Source: Archilochus colubris
Lineage: Eukaryota > Chordata > Aves > Apodiformes > Trochilidae
DNA length: 64,000 nt
Assembly (NCBI GenBank): GCA_023079485.1
Contig: CM041084.1
Span: 131,674,292-131,738,291, forward strand
Direction of reading: 5' to 3'
The notes under the pieces are model-generated. The model saw only the letters and a list, made by a program, of their open reading frames with translations. It had not been told where the DNA came from and did no database searches. A program made the position numbers and the translations under genes. Shown piece by piece: positions 37,713 through 50,682 of this stretch. The number at the start of each line of letters is the position of its first letter. Position 1 is the stretch's first letter.

Positions 37713-40700
37713 CAAACAAATCCTCCCCCTATAACAAACAGTCCTGGAAAAAAAGGTTTGATAGCTTAAAAAGTATATATTCACTTTCTGGCATTTAAAT
37801 ATACTTTGATAAATATTAATATACACATAGTTAATGTACTACTAGCTGACTACATTTTTCTTTGATTAATCTGGTCTATTTACATTTTTCTCATATTTCT
37901 TCATATTTTACAAGTCTATTATATTTATAAAATTGTCAACATGATGCTTTGATATTTAGCTAAAGGTAGGCTGTGACTTAACTAAATGACATTGCAACAA
38001 ATACTTTCTGTGATCTTGCTTGAGTAAGTCTATATTTTTTCTTTAAAATAAGCAATGGAGGATTCACATAAATTTGTTTGCTGTATAGAGGCACTGTCTA
38101 TATTTAAAAATAAACTTAGAACAGAGTAGATGGGATTTGGAGCAAAGGAATATGATAAGAAGAGTCTGCTACTGGACTAAGCTCGTGCAGTGATTTACAG
38201 CTACAAATAGTTAATGTAGCCTTGAAGTAATTTTGAAGAAAATGTTTCTGGAGTAAAGGAATAATCTAAAGAGAAGTATTATTTTTGTTACACTAGTAAT
38301 GATAATATTATATGTAGATATGTGGCAATACTTTCTATTGCATGCCTAATGACTTCCATTAAAGTTCTGTTAATGTATTTCCACTCCAGCCCCAAGGGAT
38401 GAAGCCAAGGGGTGTTGTTTTTTGGGGGTTTTTTGCAGAATCTGTAGTTCAGTAAGGAAGATGAAATCAAACCAATAACTAATTAACGTATGTCTGATTT
38501 TTTATTGAAATGCTAAATTACTCAAAACAATGACATAAGTGATGCTTACATAGCCTTGAATTTACTTTAAAATGTTGTTAACATATGCCAAGCATTCATT
38601 TGTTGATGTTGCGCAAATTTGCAGTAAAAAAAAAAAGTTTTCTCAGATTTGCTGTAGAATATTACACAGAGAGAGAGGAGGTCTTGCTCTAAATGTGTCA
38701 GAAAAAGACTGGGTGTGTTGTTATTTGTCTTCAGGTATTGAACGAGTTCAGTTCCTGGACTCCTGGGGCAGGGGAACATCAGCACTGCTTTACTGAGGCA
38801 CCTGAAGCTTTCTTTGATCTCAGAACAGCGTCAGTCAGGCATAAAGCCTTCAATGCTGACTTTATGTCACTTGGAGCTGGCCTTGATGCCATTAGCAGCA
38901 TGCATCTGGTGCAGGGTGGCACTGGATTCATCCCAGATGCAATGTGGTACATCTGGGGCAATTAGTGTGGCATTAACTTGAAGCCCTGTGCTTTCCCCTG
39001 GTGGAAGTTGGACACAGCTGAGAATATTTGTGTGAATTCATGAGCTGGGTGGATTTCAAAATTTTTCTTGGGAGCTTGGTTTTGTAAATTAAAACTTGTA
39101 TAACAGGTTTTTAACCTTTTCTATGTCTTAATTCTTCCTCTTGCACTCTTAACATGTGTTAAAAACACTTTTTGTGTTTCAAAACATACTTTTTCAGCCT
39201 TTGACAGCATATGGCACAGTTCTAATGGCTCATTATTGTGCTGCTTTGTGTTTAAGAAGCAGCAGCCAAATGCCCAGGTGACTCATTTTTTACACTAGTT
39301 GTCACCATGTATTATTAATAACGTAATTCCTTTCTGAGCATTCATCTTATAAAATTAAATATAGAGAGAAGTTCTGAGGATATTTCATTTGCAGAAAAAG
39401 ATGACTAAGTTAGGTATGTTCTAATGAAAAAGTGAAGACTTTATTATAACCTAATTAAAATCTAAAACTAGAAATGCACTGATAAAAATCGGCTCACAAA
39501 AGTTTTAGATGCTGAAAAGAATATAAAAGCTGAGTGAATTTAATTAAAAAAAGGCATTCAGCTAGAAGTATATGAAACTGTCACAAGCAAACAGTAATTG
39601 TGAAAAGGGCTATGTATGGAGAAAAGAAAGAATGGGGCAGCATTTGCATAAGAAAACTCCTCTTAATTAGCATCTGGTATTTTGCTGCATCATTCCAGTT
39701 TAGCTGCAAGATCCCTGGTGCTCAGTTGACACATTTAGAAGTTCAGAAAAGCTGGAGATACAAAGCTGTTCTTATCATATATTATTTCAGTATTTTTTCA
39801 TGTTGAATACTCTAAAAAGCAGATGTGAGAAATGCTGAGGTTGTACTGGAGCGTGCCAGGTTTCTCTCTCCCAGGCAGCAGAGGTGAATATCATTCTCAG
39901 GAGGGAATGGCATGTGGCCAAGTGTCATCCTCTTGTGTCACACAGAGAACCCTCCACATAATTCACTGTGATGATGGTGCCCAAGTGCTAGGGGCAACAA
40001 CTACTTCTAATGAAACAACAGTATCTAAAGATTGTACCTTTCATACTGATGCAAAAAACCTGAATCAGTGCATCTGTTTATTTCTTCTCTCCCCAAAGGC
40101 TTATCAAATAACTAAAATATTCTGACTCAAGAATCTCATATTTTACATCATCTATATGAGGTCTTTTATTTTAAATATTAAATACTTTACACATTTTTTA
40201 ATACATAAGACTGATTATTAACACAGAAGACAGTTTGAAGTTCATTTTTATGGGAAGTGAGGATGGCAACAGGTGAATGAAGAAAAAGAAAAATGAATGG
40301 TTTCTTTCCAAATGTTTACAACTTGGCCAAAGCTGGCTTTGGTTAAAAATGGAAAAAGGGAAAGACTACAAAAGGGAAAGATTATGGCCCTTTGGTGTGG
40401 GGAAAAAAAAAATTGGAGACACATATTTATTTAATCAGAGAGGATATGGGCAGCACTGACACTTAGCATTTTGCTTGTTCATCAGCATCTCTTACTAGTT
40501 CCCAAACAGAAACCTCTTATTTAATACCATTTTCTTAAATTTGTAGAGCATGGAGATGGAAATGGAATTAGAAAATGCTGATGAAAATGTTAAATGTTGG
40601 AGTAAATCTAATGGGAATATCTACTTTTAATTCTCAGCTGATATTATAACCATCACTAGCCAACCTCTTGCAATGTTCTAGAAGTCAGTGAAGATTTTTA

Positions 40701-40910
40701 CTTGATCTGGAGTACCTCCAATCTGCATATACTCATTATAAGAGTTCTACTTATCTGCTGATAAAATTAATCAGCCATTTGAATTTAAAGAACCAAAGTG
40801 ACACAAGGATGGTCATTGGAACCTTTTCTGAAGGTGCTTGCATGCTTATACTATTATTTTTAGTGTAGACAAAAAAGAGTACCCTACATTGCTTTTTGTA
40901 ACAATTCATT

Positions 40911-40978
40911 GGGGGGTTTTTGTTTGGTTGGTTGGTTTTGGGGGTGGTGTTTTGGTTTTGTTTTTTTTTTTTTGGAGG
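40911..40978. repeat. T/G-rich low-complexity tract
   Basis: The plus strand is almost only T and G, with runs GGGGGG, GG, GG, GGGGG and GG, then a 14-T run. It has several G runs but few of three or more, so quadruplex potential is limited. Confidence 0.75.
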
Positions 40979-41360
40979 GTTGACTAGTTTTACACATGGC
41001 AAAAAAATTTATTCAGAGAGTTATATTTTTGGTGGTTATTTCTACATGTTTGTCAATTCAGGTGTTGTTGTGGAAACACTTAGAGAGTGCTTCTGAATAA
41101 AGCTATTTCTAGCTATAACTATTTTCTAGATACTTTGCCCTCAAAAATTTAACAAGGCTTAGGGAAACTTTTCTTTTGATAACCAACTTTGGTATGATAA
41201 GTGATTTTGGTGAGCGAGCAAACTACAGTCTTTAGGTTCAGAACTGAATCAGGAATCCTTAGAAAAGAACTCTCACTGAGAAGAGCCCAACTTCTAAAGC
41301 TGTTGTAAAACTACCATGGAAAGCACATAGCTTCCTAATATTTCTTGTGTGACCTACACT

Positions 41361-41444
41361 AGGGGATCCTGCTCTGGCAGGGGGTGTTGGACTCAATGAT
41401 CTCTCAAGGTTCATTCCAGCCCCTAACATTCTGTGATTCTATGA
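41361..41444 (+). mobile_element. CR1 LINE 3' end fragment (very short)
   Basis: Sense-strand CR1 end: GGGGATCCTGCTCTGGCAGG, GGTGTTGGACTCAATGATCT, and ATTCTGTGATTCTATGAGAT at the 3' end. Fewer than 90 bases remain. Confidence 0.88.
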
Positions 41445-43196
41445 GATTCTTCAGTATTTAGACTATTCATTATATGGCCTGAGAAAATCTTGCATTTGAG
41501 ATTTCTGTCTCCTTAAATTTTTTTTATTCTATCTCTACTCCTGGACCTAAATGGTTGTCTAATGTTGTTTTTTCCTAGCAGTGCCTCTTCCTTAAATTCA
41601 AAGGTAGTTTTACTAAGGTTGTTGTATATTTTTGTGCGTATTAGTTAAAAAGACTCCTCTGGACTTACCCAAGAAAAATGTAGCATATAAAGAATCATTA
41701 AATATTTTATTGTTAAATATGTATTTTCCCAGAGGAAAATAAAGAATCACATTTTTGTTAGGAAGAAACCTAATAAGAATTTATTTCCACAGTTTGGAAA
41801 CAAATTGTTTCTTTCAAAATTTCTTACTTAGTACTTACTACACATGGTACTTTAAAGATGACAGTTTCTGTTTCAGCATGCATATCTAGTGTTATGAAAT
41901 CATAGCTACAATTTAACTGATATATTACTTAAAGCATAAGACTCCATCATATTAAAAAATCAAAGTCACCTTTTATAGGCACTCTGCCCCAGAACAACAA
42001 TCACAGATATAAAGCTGCGGGATGCTGTCAGATAACATTTTTTACATGTTTACATTTTCAATTATAGATATGCATGTCTCATTTAAAAAGAAAAAACCAA
42101 GTATTTAGAGACTAATCACTTTCTGTCTATTATTTTTTAATTTAAAAGATTTAAAATTTATTCCCCATCTCTAGTATTCTTCTCCATCATTGGCTATTTC
42201 TGTCACCGTAAAAGTGATTGTATCTGTAGGCAATGGCTATGAGGAACTTTACACTTTGTGGAACCAGCATGATAAACAGGTTCTGACAGCCAAAAGTAAA
42301 AATGAATTGTAGGATATTGAATCTTTTAATGTAGTTAATTGGTCTAAATTTGGTTTTCATATGAGGTACAGAAAGATTTTAAACCTGTGGGAATAGACTA
42401 ACCAGCCTGTTTAATTTTCAGAAGATGGAGAATTAAAGTGTAGAAGAAAAATATCTGACAACCTCAGAGACTTAATGTCTTGCAAACCTAGAGAATGGAG
42501 TCCCTGTGTGGAAGTAGGGTAAACATGGTCCCTTCATAGGTCTTTTTCTGAGTGGTTAGGTCAGAAATTCCAGTTTCAGGGTACAGTATCCATAATTAGC
42601 AAGACCGTGATTATTGAATAACAATCTGCCTAAAATAAATATTGAACTCAAATAAAATCCAAGATTTAAGAAGTAAACGCAACCGGCTTTTGTCTTAACA
42701 ATCGATTGTTAAAAATACTTTATTAATTGAAAGTAAACATGCACAATTGTTGTTCAGTTTTGTTGTTTGGTTTTTTTTATTATATGATTGGAAACACTTT
42801 TTACTATAATACTTTAAACTTTTTTTAATTTGAAGAAACACAAAAATATTGTAAGAAGCTATAGAATACAGAGTACTAACTATTAAAAGTGGAATAAGTT
42901 ATTGTGTTAGATAGCCTCTTGGTTTTTTATTCCTGTTGTTAAAGCTCAAAGAGAGGAGAATATTTGAAAAATTACATAGATACCAATTTTCATTTAGTAT
43001 GTTCTATTCCATGTTTAAGATGTTTACTAATTCTCTCCACCATAGGCCTCTAAATTAAAGAACTAATCTAGATCTTTGCCATGTTAATGATGGTACATTT
43101 GTTTAGATCAAGTTTTCCCAAATGATATTAGGTGTTTTATGATGAAAGTTACATAATATTTCTGATTTTTTTATTTTTTTTTTTGGTTTGTACTAG

Positions 43197-43286
43197 AAGT
43201 TACATGGGAGGACCAGCAGAAAAAGGTGAATGGTACAATAAGTGATGACAAACCATTGCCGAAAAAGAAACACCATTCTGAGCCAG
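43197..43286 (+). CDS. RIMS2: RIMS2 cassette exon, 90 nt, phase 1-1, lysine-rich
   Basis: This is the longest of the phase-1 cassettes. It has a superb pyrimidine tract (43165-43190, nearly all T) and the acceptor GTACTAG at 43196. The donor is AGCCAG|GTTTGT at 43287. In phase 1 it reads K-VTWEDQQKKVNGTISDD, then KPLPKKKHHSEP, and ends one base into a codon. It has no stop over 90 nt. Two lysine clusters (QQKK and PKKKHH) give a strongly basic product that could contact acidic lipids or proteins (inference). GCATG occurs about 30 bases downstream (near 43318). The antisense reading frame over this region is a shadow. Confidence 0.75.
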
Positions 43287-46200
43287 GTTTGTCAGGGTTT
43301 GGAAAACCACATGAAAGCATGAGACTATAAAAATGCATTTCATGCTTTTGTAATGCGTGTGTGCTCAATGTACCTTATTTTTTTTTCACTTTGGTGTGAA
43401 ATTTTTAGTATGTAGAGACCATTTAGATGACATAGTTCTGTTTTAGAGTAGCCAAAATAGATCTGCTTTTGTAAACAGTTGTGTTAGAATGCACATGCAT
43501 TAGAAAAGAAGTGTTCTGGCATAATATTAGACTTAGCTTGCTTTTTAGTTTTGAATTTTGTTATGATTAGATATGTGTGCAAACCTCATAAATCCAAGTA
43601 TGTTATGCTTATTTAGTTGATAAAACCAAGGTATCTACTGCATGGTATGGTGGGAAAGTCTTCATCTAAGGACTTGAATCTGAAACCTTGTTGCACCATG
43701 ACACATGACAGAAATATTCTGATGTAGCTTTTTGTACCATCTGTATTTTATATCTCCATATGACTGTACTTCTCAAATACGAGACCTCTTTCTCCCTCCA
43801 TCCTATACATGAATGGATTTCTTCTGAAACTAAAAACTATCACAAACTTTCTTCCACCACAAACATAAAGTTTAATTCTTTGATTCTATCTTTGGTCCTA
43901 TATATATACATAGTACTAAAAATAAACCAATTAATAATAATTTTGATAATGATAGTACTGTTGTTTCATCTGAATCAGACAATAGAAGGTCCTAATCATA
44001 TTAATTTATGCACTTGCAAATGGCACTGGGATATGGTGATAAGCACACTGTAAAGAGTAAAGAGAGTACAAAAGAGAAGAAAAGGGAAGGGAGAAGAGAG
44101 GAAAGTAAGAAGATAAAGAAAAGGGATCTTTAGATTGTAGGTTTCATCCTGTATTTAAAGGCTGATTCATGTTACTCAACTGAATGGTTGTCATTTCCAA
44201 GAATACTTAGGCTCAGTTTTGAACTGCAAATCCCTCTCTGTGTGGCATATTAGGTGTCTTGCTTATGCTAAAGACAACACTTTTCCCAGCCACACAAGTT
44301 AAAATTTATGGGATTAACCAATTGTGCCATCTCTTAAATTAATGTTGTAATCTCAGTTTTATGCTCACCTAAATGCTGATAATTTCCAAGTCTTTTGTTG
44401 AAGCTCAGCTATTGTAGAATTGAAAGGGCAAGAGTTAGAACCAATGGAGAGCAGCAAAATCTGGGTTGACTGTAACATGGGGATTAGGGAATTTAGCTGC
44501 AAAAGGCCAGACTTGCAGTTCCATTTCCTATTCCCTGACTTTTTAAGGCATCAGAGGAAGTTACAGATAAAACAAGTACTGCTCATGACAGTCAGGATCA
44601 GAATGCAGTGTGCCTTATTTTCCAGCAGTGTTTTAACTATTGCATCACTGATTCAGGATACAACATTTACAGATCTTCCCTGTTCCCTTTCCACAGCTAG
44701 TTCTGCTGAATAATTCCTCTGCCCAGACTTTCCTTTACACAGTAGCAAGATAAGAACATTATCTCTGTCTCTCAGCTGGGGTGGGTGTAGGTACGTGGTC
44801 TAGGTGGATGACAGATTCATAGACACTAGCATGCTTCTTTAGAGCTCCCTTGCCCATTTTTAGCAATAGCCATGTAGGACAAAAAAAAAATAATCAGAAG
44901 AATAGAAATCAGAAACAAATATGGTCATTAAAAGGTTGTCACTTCAGAAAAGTTTTGTGTATTAAAAAGAAGTCTTTAACTGGTGTTTTTTTCTATTTTT
45001 TCTCTTTGGAACAATACCACTGATCTCCAGTGCTACAGGGAATATATAGAATTAGTTTGGAAAGCCTTAGTGGCAATTACCAAAGTCTAGAATATATACA
45101 AAGCTGAGTAAAAATTGTTTTCTGCTCTCTGTATTCCTAGATTCATTGTGTAAGGGGTGATAAGAGCATACATTCTGCTCTGATTTGTGTTATCGGTAAT
45201 GTCTTCCATGATATGTTCACACAGGGAAATGATAAGTGAGGCAGAAACATCTGAGGTGGTTCTGAGCACTTTATAACTGGCACCAAATAGTCCATCCTTA
45301 TATTCCTATAATACTTTTTCCAAACTGATTCTCTCAGTCAAAAAGCCCCATATAATAAGGTGCTATAGAGGAGTGGAGTACCAGTTTATCAGCTCAATGC
45401 AGCTTCCAGGATCTGCTGTGCATGGCCCACTACTGTCCCCTATAGACATCCCTTTATCACTACAAACAGTTCGTTTCCAAGGCTTACCAGTCAGGACAGC
45501 TGGAAGGAGGTACAGTAACACTGTACTCACCCCTGGATGTTGAGATCTACTATATCTGAGACCATGATCAGCTAGTGATGGAGCCTGATGGAATCGACTT
45601 AAGGAAGCTTCAAGCTCATTGAAGCTTTCCAGTATGGGATTTACCCTCTGCACAAGGCTGTGCTTTCATCTGAGAATGCATTAAATGTTCTGTTTGCACA
45701 GAAAACATCAAGGAGATATTATCAAACTTAGTCCCTGGGTACAGATGTTAGTCTGTAGAATGAGTAAAATGGACACTATATTGCTGTTGCCCTTTTTTGA
45801 TTGCCTTTTATACAAGGATTTTCCTCCTATAGCCTATTATGAAAGCATGTCCCATTTTTAAGTTCAGTTTTTCGGTTAAGAATTTAACCTCACCAGTCAC
45901 ATGGAAATAGCCATGGTAGTATTGTAGCTAAAAATATATGTGAGGAGAAAATAGATATTGATTACACAAATACTTTGAGTGAAGAACCGAGCCGGTGAGC
46001 AAATTGTAGATAAAAACATAAATAGATAACAAAATAATTCAAAATAATAGAAAAAAGCCCAACCATCAAAACCAGTAACACTCTGTCATATCAAGCATTA
46101 ATATTCAAGAAATAGACATAGCTAGAAATGAGAGTAACAATTTTTTGGAGGACAATTTAAGGTTATTAAATGAAGCACTTAAATGATTGCTATGTCTCAG

Positions 46201-48540
46201 GCTTTTCAATTAAAGATGCTCATAAAATTGCTGTTACGTAATATCAGAAATCAACATGGCTTTTTAAACAGTGTTTGTAATCTCTTAACTTTTGAGGCTA
46301 TTTGCAAACTGTTCTCACATATATATTACAAAGAGTCAACTGTATTTTTGGGTTTTGAGGGACTGCGAGTGGAAAATTGCAGAATCATAGGTAACCATAG
46401 CATCAAAATTCAAGCCATGTCTTGAATGTGTGTGCCCTTCCTCTAGCCAGTGTTACCACTCTTTAAGAGAATGCTGCATTCTCAGGACAACATGTGGAAG
46501 AGTTCATATCTGTTGTTATTAAACATTTCTACTTTCAGCACTCTGATCTTTAGTAGATGGCATATGAAATAAAGTGAATAAAGCTCTAGTCATTCTAATC
46601 ACATTTCCTTGGTCAGTTTGCATACAAACACTTTTACATGGTTTTGTATCTTTATATGGGAGGTGTGTACAAGGAGTTAGAAAAGAAGCAGGCAATGGGG
46701 TGAGCTGAATGCTTCTGGTACTGTTAGAGATAAGGTTAGACGAGATACCATTTTTCTTAAAAATCAATTTGAAACATTGCTAATCTCTCTTGAACCCATG
46801 AGGGTTATTTAAAGAGGCAAAGCACATAGATTAGGGTATTAAGGCAGTGATACTAATTTCTGTTTCCTGTCGGTTGTTTTTGAAGTGTTCCATCAGTCTC
46901 AGTATCCAAGTTTTTGGAATGCAGTCTAGCAACTCTCTGCATCCAGAGATGATACAGGTAATGCAGAAAAGTACCCTCATGAAACAGCAAAAGAAAGACT
47001 ACTGGTTTTCCCTGTCTTTCCTAGTTGGAGAGATTTAATGGTTATTATCTGAAAACCTTTCTGCAATGGTTTCATTATGATTGTCTAATAAGAAGATTGC
47101 AGTGTGATCAAATATTCAAACTTTGCCAAAAACCCTTTTAATTCCTAATTAAGAGCTGAAGAACATAACCATGGGAAAGTGATGTCATATTTTAACATGA
47201 TGGACCAAAAGGGGATACAATAGTTGAAATGGATTTATACATCTCATAATTTGAAGGATGTAAAAATGGAATGTCCTTGTAATTATCTGGGGAAAAGCTG
47301 TATTTCTTTCGTATAGTACTAAAGTTTTAGAAGAATCATAAGAACAGTAGGTTAAGCACATCAGAAAATACAAAAAGTAAGGTATGCTTACAAATGATAA
47401 ATCTTTATATAGAGAGATTTGCTTTCAAATTTAAAGGAATCATGGCTTGTTTTATCCATGAAACATCTCTGTTTGTCTCCTGTGTGGAAGTATTACATGC
47501 CTGTACATAGACAAAAGCCTTTCAGGCATAATTGCAATGTGGCTATAATTTTTTGTAGTTTAACTATAGTGATAGAATCAGTTGAAATAGTAAAATGGTA
47601 GTAAAAATAATTTAAAATAAAGTGGTTATTATTTTAAAACAAGTCAGTAGTCAGAACTGAAAGAATAGGAGAATGACCATTGTAAAAAAGGGAGATATGG
47701 TTAGAAATGGGATTCAATGAGGCTGGAAAGACAAAGTAATGATAGGGCAGCAAAGTGCATGAATACTTCATACAAATGTCATATATGACGTCATGAGAAC
47801 TGGATCAATCAAAAATTATCATTGAGGAAGAAGACTGGTATGAAATTACCAGCTTGTGAAAAACAGAGGAATAGAGTCATGGACTAGCTTATGATTGCTG
47901 AAGAGGAAAGGTGATTGGGCAGTAGAACAGTTTTCAAAAGAAATGGATTGGGAAAGAGAAGATTGAAAAGTCCATGGCCCTGTTGCCAGTTTCAGTGTTC
48001 TGTGGAAGGGCTGAGGAAGAAGACACAGAGAAGGATCTTATGAGAATGCTGTGGAATATGAAAAGCAAACAGGTGTAATTTACAAAAAGAGCTACATGTT
48101 GAATATATGAGGATCTTTTAACCTGTGAGCAGTCACATGGATCGAATATATGGCATGATTAAACTGTTCTCTTGAGAAAAAAAAAAATGTTTGCATACTT
48201 TCCAGGGCCTCTTCATAAAACTTTACAGCCCCGGTGTGAGTAGGGCTTAGATGTGGTCAAATATTGTACTTCATTGTTTTAGCCAAATTACAATAATTCA
48301 TGATACATTTGTAATTTACAATGGATCAAAAATAGTGGGGAGGCCTGAAAATATCTAACAAGCCACACACCTTTTACACATATTCTTTGGTTGCTTTGGG
48401 GGAACTGTTCCTGCAGTCTTAACTATGTGAATCCTGGTCAGTATGATTCTGTAGGTGGTGAAAATTCTTTTACATCACTAGATGAGAGTAGATTTAAGAG
48501 AGATATCTATTCTCAGATTGTTCATCTGAATAACAGTAAG

Positions 48541-48570
48541 TGCATTTTTTTCTCTGCCATCAGGTAACTT
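48541..48570 (+). promoter_or_regulatory. Candidate recursive splice site (pyrimidine tract-CAG|GTAACT)
   Basis: A strong pyrimidine tract (TTTTTTTCTCTGCCAT) leads to CAG, followed at once by GTAACT. This acceptor fused to a donor is the zero-length-exon signature of recursive splicing. It lies inside the intron of about 9.5 kb between 43286 and 52757. Confidence 0.3.
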
Positions 48571-49391
48571 GTGTGAAGCAGTCCTGAAGTTTGACTACAT
48601 AAATTACCTAACTTCGTAGTGAGATTTATTGTATTTTCAGGATTTATGATATCTTAAGTTCACTGTGTAACTACAGAACATTAATATTTTGAAATGGTAC
48701 TGTTTTATTTTTTCCCTTATGGAATTATACTGTGAGCTTTATTCAGAGAAACAAAATAATGGTGCTCTTGCTGAATTCTGCATTTATTTTATCTCTTCAG
48801 ACTTATGAAAAAAGTAATGCAGTCTACATGATTTGGTTTGATTTAGAGTTCATGCTACTAGGAATATGTAAGATTTCTTTTCATATGCTGCTTTCTAGCT
48901 TTTTATTCATATCTTTGGATAGGAATAAACCACATTTGCTGGATTCTGTCTGTCTTAACCTAGCTTACATTACATATAGTGCATTATATATAGCAAATAT
49001 TATGTAATTGCAAAATTAAATATGTTGCTTCTTCCCTCTTTTCTCTTTAGCTGAGTTAGTCCTCTGCTTCTATTTTTGAGGGAAAATATCAGCATGTGTC
49101 CAGTGATACAGCTGTGATTTTGTGTGTATGGGTTTACACTTTAAGATAAAGAAATCACTTTAACTAGTAAAGTTACATCATTAACAAAAGTCCAGAAGTG
49201 TGGAACAGGCTCTGTATCTATAGGAAGGGTAACTGGAAGATGTGACTTAACACTACTAAAGATTAAGGCAAACTGATTTTACTCACACCTCAGTGTAGTG
49301 AAAAACACTTTCTCTCTAGCTCTTCTTTAATAAATATTTCTGCTCTTAACTGTTCTGCTATCTGTTCTTCCTCTTTTATCTGTATCTTTAG

Positions 49392-49409
49392 CCTTGCAGA
49401 GTTTCAATG
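49392..49409 (+). CDS. Weak candidate RIMS2 microexon, 18 nt, phase 1-1
   Basis: The acceptor has a long pyrimidine tract (TTCTTCCTCTTTTATCTG followed by TATCTTTAG, ending at 49391). Eighteen bases later there is AATG|GTATCA. Read in phase 1 it encodes x-LQSFN-G, with no stop, and it enters and leaves in phase 1. This fits the surrounding series and the size class of neuronal microexons. The donor is weak and a segment this small can arise by chance, so this is only a candidate. Confidence 0.2.
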
Positions 49410-49881
49410 GTATCAGAAAACGTATTTCCTGAGAGTTAGATGCATTATGGGTTTCTTCAGATCTAATCACATCCAGGCTAATGACACACATTTATGGAAG
49501 ACACACACTCCATGGTATATTAAAGTCACCTCCAAGCTTTAAGATCATGTCTATTTGATTGTGCTGTTGCACATCTTATTTTGTGAGGAGTGTCCAGAAG
49601 GCTTTCTAAATCTGGAAGCCACAGCAATTTCAGACCATATATGCAGTGAAAGATTTTTGTTTTTTAAGGAGAACAAAGACAAGGACAATCAAGACAAGAC
49701 TCAAGAAAAAAAAAAAGAAGTAATTAACTTACATCTATTTTCTCTGCTGCTTTTAGAATTTCAGATTGGAATGTTTTGGGAATGTTTTCTATGTGAGGTT
49801 TCAAGCATTTTTTTAAAAAACTTAGTTTCTAAATACTTCTCTTTACTAAATGATGTTACTGACAGGGAAAAGTTCTGTATC

Positions 49882-49926
49882 AAAGAATAATAAAATAGAT
49901 ATGTATAAAAGAATAATAAAATAGAT
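49882..49926. repeat. Two-copy direct repeat, period 26
   Basis: AAAGAATAATAAAATAGAT occurs twice in close succession. Confidence 0.85.
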
Positions 49927-50664
49927 GGTACTTATTTTGGTTTAGTCAGACTTGCAGTACAATACCTGGTTTTCATTTACTTTATAAGTTTATTCATTGA
50001 GAGTCTCGTTTGTTTCTAAATCAGTGTATAATAGCCTTATGCAGACCACTCGCATGCGTCAAGATGAACAATTGATCCAAATAAATGCTACAAGGAAGCA
50101 ATAAGTATGCAAATGAAGACTGCCTATTGACGTGATCTAACTGTAATAGAATTTTATTCCATGCTTTTGTTCTCAGGTTTGAATCTATTTCTATCAAAAG
50201 ATACGTTTTAGTGGATTACAAGCCAGAGAGCCAGAGAATTTTCAGACTTTTGTTTGGGGTTTATTGCATAGCTTCTTGATCAGGAAGAGGTTGATTCACA
50301 AAAGTGCTTTTGTGTCTACATTAATTGGTCTATTAGTGCTTGCTTCTTATCATTGTTGAATGAAAGAAGTTGGTGCATTACCATGCCACAGCTTCTACTA
50401 ATTCATTAATATTTGCAACAATTAATAAAAAAATAGTATAAGCCATTTATCTCAAAATATATCAGCTCAACAGGTATCCAAAGTGAGAAGATACCTATTA
50501 ACTTTTATTTTCCTCCTTAGATTCTACTGGAATTATTATTCAATATATTTATTAGTAAAAATTTAAAATATTTGTAATTAAGTTTTTTTCGTAAGTCACT
50601 TTGGTGTATAAACATTTTTTTTCATAACAAATACTTTGCATGAGGTCTTTTAAAAATGCAGTTT

Positions 50665-50682
50665 AAAAAAAAAAAAAAAAAA
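50665..50682. repeat. Poly-A tract
   Basis: Eighteen consecutive A, followed by GG and more A-rich sequence. No recognisable retroelement body precedes it. Confidence 0.85.

Larger units (their letters stand above)
33621..43196 (+). other. RIMS2: RIMS2 intron (about 9.6 kb)
   Basis: Long intron starting with the GC donor. It holds a GT tract (36949-36967), a minus-strand CR1 3' end (37601-37712), an unassigned GC-richer block (38690-39060), a T/G-rich tract (40911-40978) and a plus-strand CR1 3' end (41361-41444). A 24-nt segment (34576-34599) has good splice sites but would insert a stop in the required phase. Confidence 0.7.

Noticed and set aside
40540..40630. Acidic, methionine/glutamate-rich open stretch after CTTAAATTTGTAG
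   Set aside because: The required phase 1 reading hits a stop after about ten codons, and there is no suitable donor.
41579..41603. Short segment between TTTTTTCCTAG and AAAG|GTAGTT
   Set aside because: In phase 1 it contains a stop (CCT TAA), and its other reading is phase 2 in, 0 out, which does not fit.
49669..49715. AGGAGAACAAAGACAAGG-type charged stretch after a T-rich tract
   Set aside because: Charged composition resembles the cassettes, but there is no donor before the stop; it is A-rich low-complexity sequence.
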